This document shows, one piece after another, positions 35,216-43,381 of a stretch of 64,000 nucleotides of DNA. The translations under genes were made by a program, and so were the position numbers. The DNA comes from Nitrososphaerota archaeon. GTDB taxonomy: Archaea > Thermoproteota > EX4484-205 > JAAOZP01. The first letter of the stretch is position 1; each line of letters starts with the position of its first letter. The DNA is taken from positions 1-64,000 of the forward strand of contig JAAOZP010000012.1 in the NCBI GenBank assembly GCA_011605725.1. The letters are read 5' to 3'. The notes beneath the pieces are model-generated. The model saw only the letters and a program-made list of their open reading frames with translations. It did not search any database and had not been told where the DNA came from.

Positions 35216-35473
35216 TTGAAATACTTCACGTTGCTGCAGCGGTGCCACGTGTGTGGAAGAACAGATGAGACCTGTAAGCCATGTCCCTACTGCAACTGGT
35301 GGTTCTGCGGACAGCATTTGGACCCTGAGCAGCATGACTGCACGGGTTTAAAAATCATGGGAAAACCGGTTGATGCTTCAAAGCCTGAAAAACAGGAGAC
35401 ACTCGTGCCGCGCGCGCTATGGATTCTAACAGACTTGGCAACCGGTTCAGCGTTGAAGAAAACACGTCAATAG
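35216..35473 (+). pseudogene. AN1-type zinc-finger protein, truncated at a GC tract
   Basis: TTG start at 35216. CHVCGRTDETCKPCPYCNWWFC followed by GQHLDPEQHDC gives the Cys/His pattern of the AN1 zinc finger. Archaeal AN1 proteins often continue into a membrane or other domain; here, after KPEKQETLVPRA, the frame meets CGCGCGCGCT (35409-35418) and then unrelated sequence to a stop. Likely the N-terminal domain only. Confidence 0.65.
35409..35418. repeat. GC-alternating tract CGCGCGCGCT
   Basis: At the cut end of the AN1 zinc-finger gene; rightmost exact GCGCGCGC in the window. Confidence 0.8.
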
Positions 35474-35793
35474 ACAAGTGGTTTTTAAAGGTGTACAGCG
35501 TCGCATCCATCGATAAGGATTTTAACGATGTTCTCTTTACTGTTGAAGCAGAGATAGTCGATGAATGGGTAGCCTTGGAAAATCGAGGCTTACACTTCAC
35601 TCGTGATAAAGCACATAGATCGCTAGAAGGATATAGTTAGCATTTTATATTTTACCATGACGGAATTATCGATAAAAAGTTTTATTCAGAAATATAACGG
35701 GATGATGGAAGAGCGTATGCTAAGCTTATTGATTCATAATAAAACAGGGCCTCGAAGTGTGCGCTATTTTTCATTATTTATTTCACTATATAT
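35474..35793. other. Shards after the AN1 remnant
   Basis: No intact gene. 35518-35575 on the minus strand encodes PFIDYLCFNSKENIV, a piece of a paralogue of the 31540-32646 protein. A plus-strand start at 35657 (MTELSIKSFIQKYNG, about 33 codons) runs into a degenerate tract AGTGTGCGCT at ~35756. Both look like remains. Confidence 0.5.
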
Positions 35794-36441
35794 CTATTTC
35801 TTGCCCACCCAAGCCTTGCAGATGTCGACTCCAACCACCGCATCCTTCCCATAGCCGTCGGCGCCAATCCTCTTAGCATAGTCCTCAGTTATCGGAGCCC
35901 CGCCAATAATCACTTTAACCTTGTCCCGCAAACCAGCCTTCTTAAGCTCGTTAATCACATTCTCCATCTCAACCATCGTGACAGTCAGAAGCGCCGACAA
36001 GCCCACGATATCAGGCTTATGATTCCTAACAGCATCCACAATAGCCTCAGCCGGAACATCATTACCAAGGTCAATGACCTCGAAGCCAGCAGCCTCCATC
36101 ATCATCCCGAAAATGTTCTTCCCAATATCGTGGAGGTCGCCCTTGACCGTTGCTATTACTGCTTTTCCTATTTTTTTGATTTCTGTGCCTTTCATGTATG
36201 GCTGTAGCATTTGCGATATTTCTTTTCCTATTTCTCCTGCGACTATCAATTCCGACAAAAAGTATTCTGATGCTTCGAATTTTCTCCCGACTTCCTCCAT
36301 TGCTGCGCTTATCCCTTTAGAGATAATCTCGTTGGGCGGTATTCCTTTTGCAACAGCTTCCTGTGCTAGGCGTTTGGAGCCGTCGAAATCTAGGTTGACT
36401 ATCGCGTTCTTCAGCTGTGTAAGTAGATTTTCCTCAGACAT
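35794..36441 (-). CDS. Corrinoid (B12-binding) methyltransferase-type protein
   Basis: 215 residues, the size of MtaC/MtbC-like cognate corrinoid proteins. N-terminal helical cap, then the Rossmann-like B12 domain with VKGDLHDIGKNIF, the DxHxxG motif whose His coordinates cobalt, VIDLGNDVP, and a VGLSALLTVTM strand. These proteins carry methyl groups from methylamines, methanol or methoxyaromatics to a second methyltransferase. No substrate methyltransferase or MtrH-like gene is in the window, so its partner is unknown. Confidence 0.9.
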   Translation of the reverse strand: MSEENLLTQLKNAIVNLDFDGSKRLAQEAVAKGIPPNEIISKGISAAMEEVGRKFEASEYFLSELIVAGEIGKEISQMLQPYMKGTEIKKIGKAVIATVKGDLHDIGKNIFGMMMEAAGFEVIDLGNDVPAEAIVDAVRNHKPDIVGLSALLTVTMVEMENVINELKKAGLRDKVKVIIGGAPITEDYAKRIGADGYGKDAVVGVDICKAWVGKK

Positions 36442-36566
36442 GTTTCTTCAAGGCTGGCATATGTTTCTTCTTGATAAATCTTTCGTTTACGGGGATGGTT
36501 TTTCTTACTGAGGTGTCTTAATCATGGCGGTGTAGTGTGTGTTAGAAAAATGTAAGGTTTTTATAC

Positions 36567-37772
36567 TTGCTGGAGAAGTTAGCGGAGAGGTGTGCGGCCT
36601 TGGAGAAGCTCAATATTTCTTTAATCGGCTGCGGAGGTATGATGGGGGCGCATGTTAACGGGTTTAGGCAGTTGTATTCCAGGGGGTTGAGGGTTTTCGA
36701 GGTTAAGGCTGTTTGCGACGTTAAGGAGGCTCTTGCGAGGGAGAAGGCTGGGCTGGTTGCGGAGTTTCAGAGTTCTGAGCCTAGGGTTTATACTGACGTT
36801 GAGGAGATGCTTAGGAGTGAGAGTCTGGATGCTGTCGATATTGCTCTACCGCATAATGTTCATCATACTGTGGCAGCTATGTGTCTTGACGAGGGGCTGG
36901 ATGTTATTATTGAGAAGCCTCTGGGGATTACGATGAGGGCTGCAAGGATCATTATGGATAAGGCTAGGAAGAATAGTAGGGTTCTGGCTGTTGCTGAGAA
37001 CTATAGGCGGAGCCCGGAGAATAGGGCTGTTCGCTGGGTTGTGGAGCAGGGTTTGATTGGTGAGCCGAGGATGATAGTCTGGTGTTCCGCGGGCTGGAGT
37101 CCCGGTGCCTGGGGCTGGAGGGAGGACAAGTATGCTGCTGGTGGAAGCTGGGTTTTCGACGGTGGCGTGCATCTGGCTGACTTGGATAGGTATCATTTAA
37201 GGAGGGAGGCGGTGGAGGTCTATGCTGTTCAGAAGACGTTTGACCCGTTTAGGGATGGGACTAGGGTGACTGTTGACGATATGACGATGGCTATTATTGT
37301 TTACGAGGGGGATGTTTATGCGCAGTGGCTGTGGACTAGGGCGGCTCCCGGGAGGGGTCTTGGCTTAAGGATGATTTATGGTTCGAAGGGCTCTGTTGGC
37401 CATGAGGGTCTTTTCAGCGGGCACGCTGCTTACGATGGTCTTTTCATTCAGAAGGAGAATTCTGTAGAGATTGTGGGTATGGGTGTGCTTGTAAGCAGGA
37501 TGTTTGAAGGCCTTAAGCCTGAGGAAAAGTCTAGGATGTTTCCGATGGGGATTACTGACACTGTTGCAACGGAGCTTTACGATTTTTACGATTCTGTTGC
37601 GAACCGGCGTGCACCCGAGGTTGACGGTCTTGAGGCCTATAGGGATATGGCTATACCCCTCGGCTTCTACGAGTCGGCGCTTCTCAGAAAACCGGTTAGC
37701 GTCAGGGACGTGGAGGAGCTTAGGGTTGAAGAATACCAGAAAGAGATAAACGAGAAGCTTGGAATATCCTAG
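36567..37772 (+). CDS. Gfo/Idh/MocA-type sugar oxidoreductase
   Basis: 401 residues from TTG at 36567; an internal TTG near 36600 is also possible since the fold begins at NISLIGCGGMMGAHVNG, the NAD(P)-binding loop. The family EKP motif is present (VIIEKPLGI, near residue 117), as are DGGVHLADLDRYH (metal/substrate His) and a C-terminal beta-sheet domain. Oxidises or reduces a sugar hydroxyl with NAD(P). First gene of a five-gene plus-strand operon. Confidence 0.87.
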   Translation: MLEKLAERCAALEKLNISLIGCGGMMGAHVNGFRQLYSRGLRVFEVKAVCDVKEALAREKAGLVAEFQSSEPRVYTDVEEMLRSESLDAVDIALPHNVHHTVAAMCLDEGLDVIIEKPLGITMRAARIIMDKARKNSRVLAVAENYRRSPENRAVRWVVEQGLIGEPRMIVWCSAGWSPGAWGWREDKYAAGGSWVFDGGVHLADLDRYHLRREAVEVYAVQKTFDPFRDGTRVTVDDMTMAIIVYEGDVYAQWLWTRAAPGRGLGLRMIYGSKGSVGHEGLFSGHAAYDGLFIQKENSVEIVGMGVLVSRMFEGLKPEEKSRMFPMGITDTVATELYDFYDSVANRRAPEVDGLEAYRDMAIPLGFYESALLRKPVSVRDVEELRVEEYQKEINEKLGIS

Positions 37773-37876
37773 ACATTTTCGACTGTGCCCAGCATGGTGG
37801 AGTTGACTTGCATGCGAAACGCTAAGACTAGAAAATGTTTAATACAGTCTGCTGTCTGTCTCTCGTGACGGTCACG

Positions 37877-38803
37877 ATGCAGGCTCAGAACCCTTTAAGA
37901 AAATACTGCCTGATCCCGGCGACCTTGACTCCTATGAAAGAGGATTTCGAGGTTGACTATGAGCAGCTTGAGGATTACGTAAGGTGGCTGGTGAAACACG
38001 ATATTGGAGGGGTTGCCGTCAATGTCGACACCGGCGAGGGTCCTCATCTTTATCCTGAGGAACGCGTAAACATCCTGAAAGTCTTCTCAGAGATCGTACC
38101 GGGAGGAATACCTGTGATTGCTGGGCTACATGCCCGGAACACTATGGAGGCAGTTAGACTCGGTCTGGAGGCTAAGGAGGCGGGTGCTGACGGGCTGCTT
38201 GTTTTCCCGCATCCAGCCTTCGCGGGTGAGCCGAATGAAAGCGTAATATGCAACTATCACTCGGAAATATCTGGGAAAGTTGACTTACCAATTATCATAT
38301 TTCAACTGCAGCCAGCACTGGGCGGCGTAGACTTTACGCCTGAAACACTGTTAAGGCTTGCCAGCATTAAGAATGTTATAGCGATTAAGGAGGCTTCTTT
38401 CGATGCTAGGAAATTCGTCAACGTTGTTCACGTTTTGAAGAAAGCAAGCAGGAAGATAATGATCCTCACAGGGAATGACAACTTCATATACGAGTCTCTA
38501 GTGCTTGGTGCGGAAGGCGGGTTGCTGGGCTTCGGAACGATAGCTGTAGAACAGCAGGTTGAAATGTTCAACTTAATCGCTAAAGGCAGGCTGACCGAAG
38601 CTAGGGAAATATGGGAGGAGCTGATACCTTTAGAGGAAGCCATTTTCGCTCAGCCAGTTAGGGACTACAGGGCACGTCTAAAAGAGGCGCTCGTAATGAT
38701 GGGAGTATTGAAAACATCGTATGTTAGGCCACCCTTGCAACCGGTGTCGGAGAAGGAGAGAGAAGCCATAAAACAGGCTTTGAGAAGCCTGAGGCTAGTA
38801 TAG
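37877..38803 (+). CDS. DapA/NanA-family aldolase-lyase with Tyr-to-Phe change
   Basis: 308 residues from the ATG at 37877 (frame open to 37835). TIM-barrel lyase of the dihydrodipicolinate synthase/N-acetylneuraminate lyase family: AVNVDTGEGPHLYPEER (the substrate carboxylate loop) and the Schiff-base Lys in VIAIKEASF. The usual catalytic Tyr of the YNxP motif is replaced: PIIIFQLQPALGG. This occurs in some family members with altered chemistry. 4 bases before the next gene. A keto-sugar-acid aldolase is likely; substrate unknown. Confidence 0.85.
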   Translation: MQAQNPLRKYCLIPATLTPMKEDFEVDYEQLEDYVRWLVKHDIGGVAVNVDTGEGPHLYPEERVNILKVFSEIVPGGIPVIAGLHARNTMEAVRLGLEAKEAGADGLLVFPHPAFAGEPNESVICNYHSEISGKVDLPIIIFQLQPALGGVDFTPETLLRLASIKNVIAIKEASFDARKFVNVVHVLKKASRKIMILTGNDNFIYESLVLGAEGGLLGFGTIAVEQQVEMFNLIAKGRLTEAREIWEELIPLEEAIFAQPVRDYRARLKEALVMMGVLKTSYVRPPLQPVSEKEREAIKQALRSLRLV

Positions 38804-38807
38804 TGAA

Positions 38808-39995
38808 ATGGCTGGAATAGACCTGTCCGTCAACATATCCGGGGTTGATTTTAAGAATCCGCTGATCGTGGCCTCCGGGCCTCCTACGCTTTCCGCAGAA
38901 CATGTTTTAAAATGTATACGAGCCGGAGCCGCGGGAGCCGTTACTAAAACTATAACTTATGATGTGACGCAGCAGGTTCAGCCTAAGCCGAGGATGCTCG
39001 TAGTTAATCCTGAGGATGCTCTGAGGAACAGGTTCTACTCTTTATACTCTATAGACTTGATGTCGGAGTATAGGCCTGAGCTCTGGCTTAGACAAATCAG
39101 CGAAGCCAAGAAAGAGGCGAAGGCTCATGGAGGCGTGATAATAGCCAGCATTGCCGGCAGAACGTTTGAGGAATGGGAGAAGCTTGCTAAGCTTGTTGAG
39201 GAGGCTGGCGTAGACATGGTTGAGCTTAACCTTTCATGCCCACATTTAGAGAAGAATGTGTTAATGGGAAGAGCCGTATCCTCCAGCCCTGAGAAAGTTT
39301 CAGAAATATTGAAGACGATTAAAAAAGCCACTTCACTACCAGTAATAGGGAAGCTGACACCGCACGGCGCAAACCCTGTTGAACTAGCAAGGATAATGGT
39401 TTCCTCCGGAGTAAACGCTCTTGTTTCAACAGCCAGGTTTCAAGGCTTAATCGTAGACTTGGAAACTATGCGGCCAGTCTCATGGGGAGGCTTCGGAGGA
39501 TACGGGGGGCCTTGGCAAATACCCATTAGCGTCAGCTGGACTGCGCACATAGCCATGGAGAGACTGGGCGTGCCATTGATAGGATCCGGAGGGGTTTCAA
39601 AATGGGAGGACGCTGTACAGCTTATTCTCGCAGGCGCGTCAGCAATTCAGGTGTGCACGGCAATAATGATAAACGGGTTAAAGATTATTCCGGAAATACT
39701 GAGAGGTATTGAAGAATGGATGGTCAGCAAAGGCTTTCAAAACATTGCTGATTTCTCCGGGACTATTATAGACAGGATTGTACCCTTGGAGAAGCTTGAA
39801 AGAAGAAAAAGATTCAGGCTGTATATTGACGCTGAAAAATGCGTGAAGTGCGGAGTCTGCATTAGGGTTTGTCCTTATGGTGCTTTAAAAGCAGTAAACA
39901 CTGCGAGTATTCCGGAACCGGAGCAGGAGGAGTGCGACAACTGCGGCCTATGCCTATCCATATGTCCAAGGAGAGCAATCAGCTTCAAAGAGTGA
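38808..39995 (+). CDS. PreA-like dihydroorotate/dihydropyrimidine dehydrogenase with C-terminal ferredoxin
   Basis: 395 residues. FMN barrel: PLIVASGPPT at the start, VELNLSCPH (catalytic-site strand), VIGKLTPHG (Lys), PLIGSGGVSKWEDA (phosphate loop). Residues ~335-395 bind two 4Fe-4S clusters: CVKCGVCIRVCP and CDNCGLCLSICP. PreA of dihydropyrimidine dehydrogenase has this layout. In this operon it may act as a ferredoxin-linked oxidoreductase for a sugar-derived substrate, not in pyrimidine use; no PreT partner is present. Confidence 0.85.
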   Translation: MAGIDLSVNISGVDFKNPLIVASGPPTLSAEHVLKCIRAGAAGAVTKTITYDVTQQVQPKPRMLVVNPEDALRNRFYSLYSIDLMSEYRPELWLRQISEAKKEAKAHGGVIIASIAGRTFEEWEKLAKLVEEAGVDMVELNLSCPHLEKNVLMGRAVSSSPEKVSEILKTIKKATSLPVIGKLTPHGANPVELARIMVSSGVNALVSTARFQGLIVDLETMRPVSWGGFGGYGGPWQIPISVSWTAHIAMERLGVPLIGSGGVSKWEDAVQLILAGASAIQVCTAIMINGLKIIPEILRGIEEWMVSKGFQNIADFSGTIIDRIVPLEKLERRKRFRLYIDAEKCVKCGVCIRVCPYGALKAVNTASIPEPEQEECDNCGLCLSICPRRAISFKE

Positions 39996-40001
39996 GCTGG
40001 A

Positions 40002-41084
40002 ATGAACGATTCTTCTGGAAGCGAACGATGGGTTCATCCGTTTTGCCACCCGCTTGAAACAAGCAGGAACGGCCCATTCTCCGCCCTAGACGACGGCACC
40101 TTGATGACTATAGATGATGAAGGGTTAAAGACGAGTAGGGACGACGGGAGAACCTGGTCTCCACCTTTATCCACTATCCCGGGAATAAGGAGTGATGAGC
40201 CGGGTTCACACTATATCTTGCAGACGAAGAATAAGATTCTCGTAACCGTCTACCTAGATTTCACGACTTACAGGTTTAGTTGGAACGAGGAGGAGAGTGA
40301 ACCAGGTGACGATTGCCGGCTGGAACTTTGGGCAGCCCGCAGCCTCGACGGCGGCAAGACCTGGGTTGACAGGCAGAGGCTTTTAGAAGGCTATAATGCT
40401 AATTTCTTCGGATTCATCCAGACTAGGAGTGGGAGGATTGTTGCAACTGTTGAACACTTATGTAGGAACCCGGGTCGCTTCGTAGCCTGCTCCCTGTTTT
40501 CAGACGACGATGGGAAAACTTGGAGGAGGAGCAACTTTATCGACCTTGGTGGGCGCGGCCACCATGACGGGGCGATGGAGCCGACCGTAGCGGAGTTGAG
40601 CGACGGACGCTTACTCATGCTTATAAGGACAACTCTTGACTGTTTCTGGCAGGCTTTCTCAGAGGACGGGGGAGAGTACTGGCGGGTCGTTAAGCCCAGC
40701 CAGATAGACGCCAGTAATTCCCCCGGATACCTGTTGAGGTTAAAGAGTAACCGTCTAGTCCTAGTATGGAACCGTTTAAACCCTGAGGGAAGAGTATGGG
40801 AGAAGGCTAAGCCAGGACCGGCTTCAGAAAGACCCGTGTCTTGGCACAGGGAGGAGCTTTCAATAGCTTTCTCTGAGGATGATGGTGAGAACTGGACTAA
40901 GCCGATTGTTATTGCAAGACAGAAAGGTGGACAGTTAAGCTATCCGTATTTGTTTGAGCGTCGCCCCGGTGAGCTCTGGATTACTGCAGGCTTTGCCTTT
41001 AAAAAAGGATGGCGGGAGCCACTGCCGTTGAGGCTTAAGCTGTTTGAAGAGGATTTTTTAAAGAACGTTTTGAAACAGGCTTAG
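40002..41084 (+). CDS. Sialidase-like beta-propeller (BNR/Asp-box) protein, no signal peptide
   Basis: 360 residues beginning 6 bases after the PreA-like gene. Several Asp-boxes are visible: TSRDDGRTWSPP, RSLDGGKTWVD, FSDDDGKTWRR, FSEDDGENWTK. The Arg triad cannot be assigned by eye. The family includes exo-alpha-sialidases and other glycoside-cleaving or sugar-binding propellers. The lack of a signal peptide argues for an intracellular substrate. Fourth gene of the operon. Confidence 0.8.
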   Translation: MNDSSGSERWVHPFCHPLETSRNGPFSALDDGTLMTIDDEGLKTSRDDGRTWSPPLSTIPGIRSDEPGSHYILQTKNKILVTVYLDFTTYRFSWNEEESEPGDDCRLELWAARSLDGGKTWVDRQRLLEGYNANFFGFIQTRSGRIVATVEHLCRNPGRFVACSLFSDDDGKTWRRSNFIDLGGRGHHDGAMEPTVAELSDGRLLMLIRTTLDCFWQAFSEDGGEYWRVVKPSQIDASNSPGYLLRLKSNRLVLVWNRLNPEGRVWEKAKPGPASERPVSWHREELSIAFSEDDGENWTKPIVIARQKGGQLSYPYLFERRPGELWITAGFAFKKGWREPLPLRLKLFEEDFLKNVLKQA

Positions 41085-41167
41085 GGCAAGCCTATTGTCT
41101 AACAGCTTGCCGCATTCAAGTAGAAAAAGTTAATAGAAGCGGAAACCATGAATCCATACGATGAGGA

Positions 41168-42655
41168 ATGAAGAGCACTAGAATAGGTTTAACAATGCTT
41201 CTCGACGAGAGGAAGCATGTTTATCCGAATTATTACGAGAAATGTTACAGGGCTGTTGAAAACTGGGCAAGGTTCATCAGAGATTCGATAAAGTTTTCAG
41301 ATGGCGGTTCGCCGGAGACAGTTGTTTCATCGGAACTCATAAACTCGATAAACACTGCAAGGAGGGTTGGAGAGGAGTTTATAAGCAAGGGAGTTAGGCA
41401 AGTAATCCTTGTTTACAACGTCTGGAATTTCCCATACCTAGTCTGGCCTTTCGTTAACACTCTGGGGAAGGATAAGCCGATACTTAACCTTTCGAACAAC
41501 GAGGGCAAGTATCCAGGCAACGTCGGCCTACTTGCTACGGATGGTGCTTTGAGGCAGGCTGGCTTCAGGACGCATAGGATTATCGGCGATCCTGAAGACC
41601 CGGTGGTGAAGGAGAAGGTGAAGAAATGGGTTATGGCGGCAATAGCTGCGACAAACATTAGGAACGAGGTTTATGGCATGTACGGTGGACATTCTATGGG
41701 AATGGAGACGGGCTATTTCCACCTCGTCCCCATACAGAGGTATTTCGGAACCACTGTAAGCCAGGTTGACCAGCTGCTCCTGGTTGAGAGAATGAAGGAG
41801 ATAGATGATCAGGAGGTTGAAAAAGGCTTGAAATGGATTGAAGAGACAATAGGCGAAATAAAGTATGACGGAAAAATGCTTACGAGAGAAACACTTGGAA
41901 AGCAGATAAGAATGTACCTTGCGGTCAGAAGGATAAACGAGGAGATGGGTTTCGACTTCTGCGGGATTAAGGGTCAGAGAGAGCTTTCCGAACACGTGGT
42001 AATACCCGATGTCGCCGAAATGTTGCTTAACGATCCGTATGACTGGAACGGCCCTAAGGAGCCGACTGTCTGCGCCACCGAAGCCGATTCTTTCGCCGCA
42101 TTAACAATGCAGATACTGAAGTATGTAAGTGGCGGGCTGCCTGTTCTCTTTATGGATGTTCGACTCTACCATCCTGATTTAAACGTGTGGGACTTCTGCA
42201 ACTCCGGTAATCATGCAAGCTGGTATGCTTCAAGAAGCTTCAACCCCAAGGATAATCTGAGAAAGGTTACGCTTCACCCTGCGTTAGAACTCTACTTTAA
42301 AGCAGGAGGAGCATCCGTCTCATTCGACGCCGGCCCAGGAGAACTAACTTTCGCCAGACTAGGCTTGTTCAACGACAAGATTTACATGATAATAGTTAAG
42401 GGTGAAAGCATGGAGCTCGATGAGGAGACAAGGCGGAGGATAAACGCGGAAACTGATCCCACGTGGCCTCACGTACATGCTAGGTTGAAATGCTCGTATG
42501 AAGAGTTTACAGAAATGTTTCCAGCTAACCATATTCACGCCGTCGCTGGAGATCGTGTTCAAGAATTGAAATACTTCTGTGAAATAACTGGCGTGACACC
42601 AATAGTCTTAGGAGGGGAAGAGTATTCGAAGCCTATTTGGGACCTTCTCAAGTAA
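41168..42655 (+). CDS. L-fucose/L-arabinose isomerase-like protein
   Basis: 495 residues. Two N-terminal Rossmann-like regions (QVILVYNVWNFPYLVWP; GMYGGHSMGMETGY) and the FucI-type active-site region VCATEADSFAALTMQILK with acidic metal ligands, then DFCNSGNHASWYA and a C-terminal beta domain. The family converts aldoses to ketoses with Mn2+ (L-fucose to L-fuculose, L-arabinose to ribulose). Last gene of the operon. With a GH29 fucosidase and FGGY kinase in the same window, an L-fucose-like route is plausible. Confidence 0.8.
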   Translation: MKSTRIGLTMLLDERKHVYPNYYEKCYRAVENWARFIRDSIKFSDGGSPETVVSSELINSINTARRVGEEFISKGVRQVILVYNVWNFPYLVWPFVNTLGKDKPILNLSNNEGKYPGNVGLLATDGALRQAGFRTHRIIGDPEDPVVKEKVKKWVMAAIAATNIRNEVYGMYGGHSMGMETGYFHLVPIQRYFGTTVSQVDQLLLVERMKEIDDQEVEKGLKWIEETIGEIKYDGKMLTRETLGKQIRMYLAVRRINEEMGFDFCGIKGQRELSEHVVIPDVAEMLLNDPYDWNGPKEPTVCATEADSFAALTMQILKYVSGGLPVLFMDVRLYHPDLNVWDFCNSGNHASWYASRSFNPKDNLRKVTLHPALELYFKAGGASVSFDAGPGELTFARLGLFNDKIYMIIVKGESMELDEETRRRINAETDPTWPHVHARLKCSYEEFTEMFPANHIHAVAGDRVQELKYFCEITGVTPIVLGGEEYSKPIWDLLK

Positions 42656-42694
42656 TGAAAACACTGGATCAGTTCTTTCTGCATTTGATTTATA

Positions 42695-43204
42695 CTATTT
42701 CTTTTCCAGTTTTCTATAGACCGTTAAGCCTAATAATCCAAAGTAGTATATTATTCCAAACATCCCCATCCAAATGCATATAGTATAGATGTGGAGCGCG
42801 AGCGATGGTTTGTAGAAGGGGTTTGTCATTATCGGATAAAACGGTTTTATGTCTTCGTAAAGCGGAGTATCCATTAGAAGGTGAAGACTTGTTCCTAAAG
42901 CACCTGCGGCAAGGAAGGACCTTAGGTTCAAGTTGTTTGCTTCTAATAAGAATATTTTGTAGAGCCGGCGTAGTAACCTTTCAAGAAGATGCATAACATA
43001 GCCGAAGGCTAAACCCGTTGGTATAGCTAACGGAAAGGTATGTAAGTATCCGTGCAACGGATAATTTAAACCGAAAACTAGAACTAAAAAGGGCTCCACA
43101 TCGATGATGACGTTTGCCAAAATAAACGTTGGAGCATGAAGATATTTTCTAAGCGGCAAACCAAGCCCGAAGCCAGGACCCAAATGAAAGGGGGTAAAGG
43201 GCAC
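42695..43204 (-). CDS. Membrane-bound metal-dependent hydrolase-like protein (DUF4184/YdjM-like)
   Basis: 169 residues, about four hydrophobic helices. MPFTPFHLGPGFGLGLPL at the N-terminus with the conserved His, then NVIIDVEPF and LHGYLHTF, are characteristic of this predicted hydrolase group, which has conserved His/Asp in membrane helices. TSLHLLMDTPLY supplies another His/Asp pair. Biochemical function of the family is not established. Confidence 0.75.
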   Translation of the reverse strand: MPFTPFHLGPGFGLGLPLRKYLHAPTFILANVIIDVEPFLVLVFGLNYPLHGYLHTFPLAIPTGLAFGYVMHLLERLLRRLYKIFLLEANNLNLRSFLAAGALGTSLHLLMDTPLYEDIKPFYPIMTNPFYKPSLALHIYTICIWMGMFGIIYYFGLLGLTVYRKLEKK

Positions 43205-43381
43205 AACTTAACCATTATGATATTGGTTATAAAGTTTTATTGATCCGCATGCTTAAAGGTCTTCGAATATTTCTGCAGAAGAATTTACTAGTGTTCTTCA
43301 GGGAGTACTGGTGATGCTGAAACCAGTTTATTCGTAAAATAAACCACTATCTTTATAAACAGGCTGTAGTCTTTGAAAAGC

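Noticed and set aside
18884-35418. GC palindromes as integron attC sites or insertion-sequence ends
   Set aside because: Only ~10 bases are shared, there are no longer inverted arms, no target duplications that I can see, and no integrase or transposase gene in the window.
35419-35640. 73-codon plus-strand frame after the AN1 remnant as a real gene
   Set aside because: Its middle matches, on the opposite strand, the coding sequence of the 31540-32646 protein at protein level, so the plus-strand frame is a shadow of a shard.
40002-41084. Calling the propeller a true secreted sialidase
   Set aside because: No signal peptide and the Arg triad could not be placed, so only 'sialidase-like' is supported.
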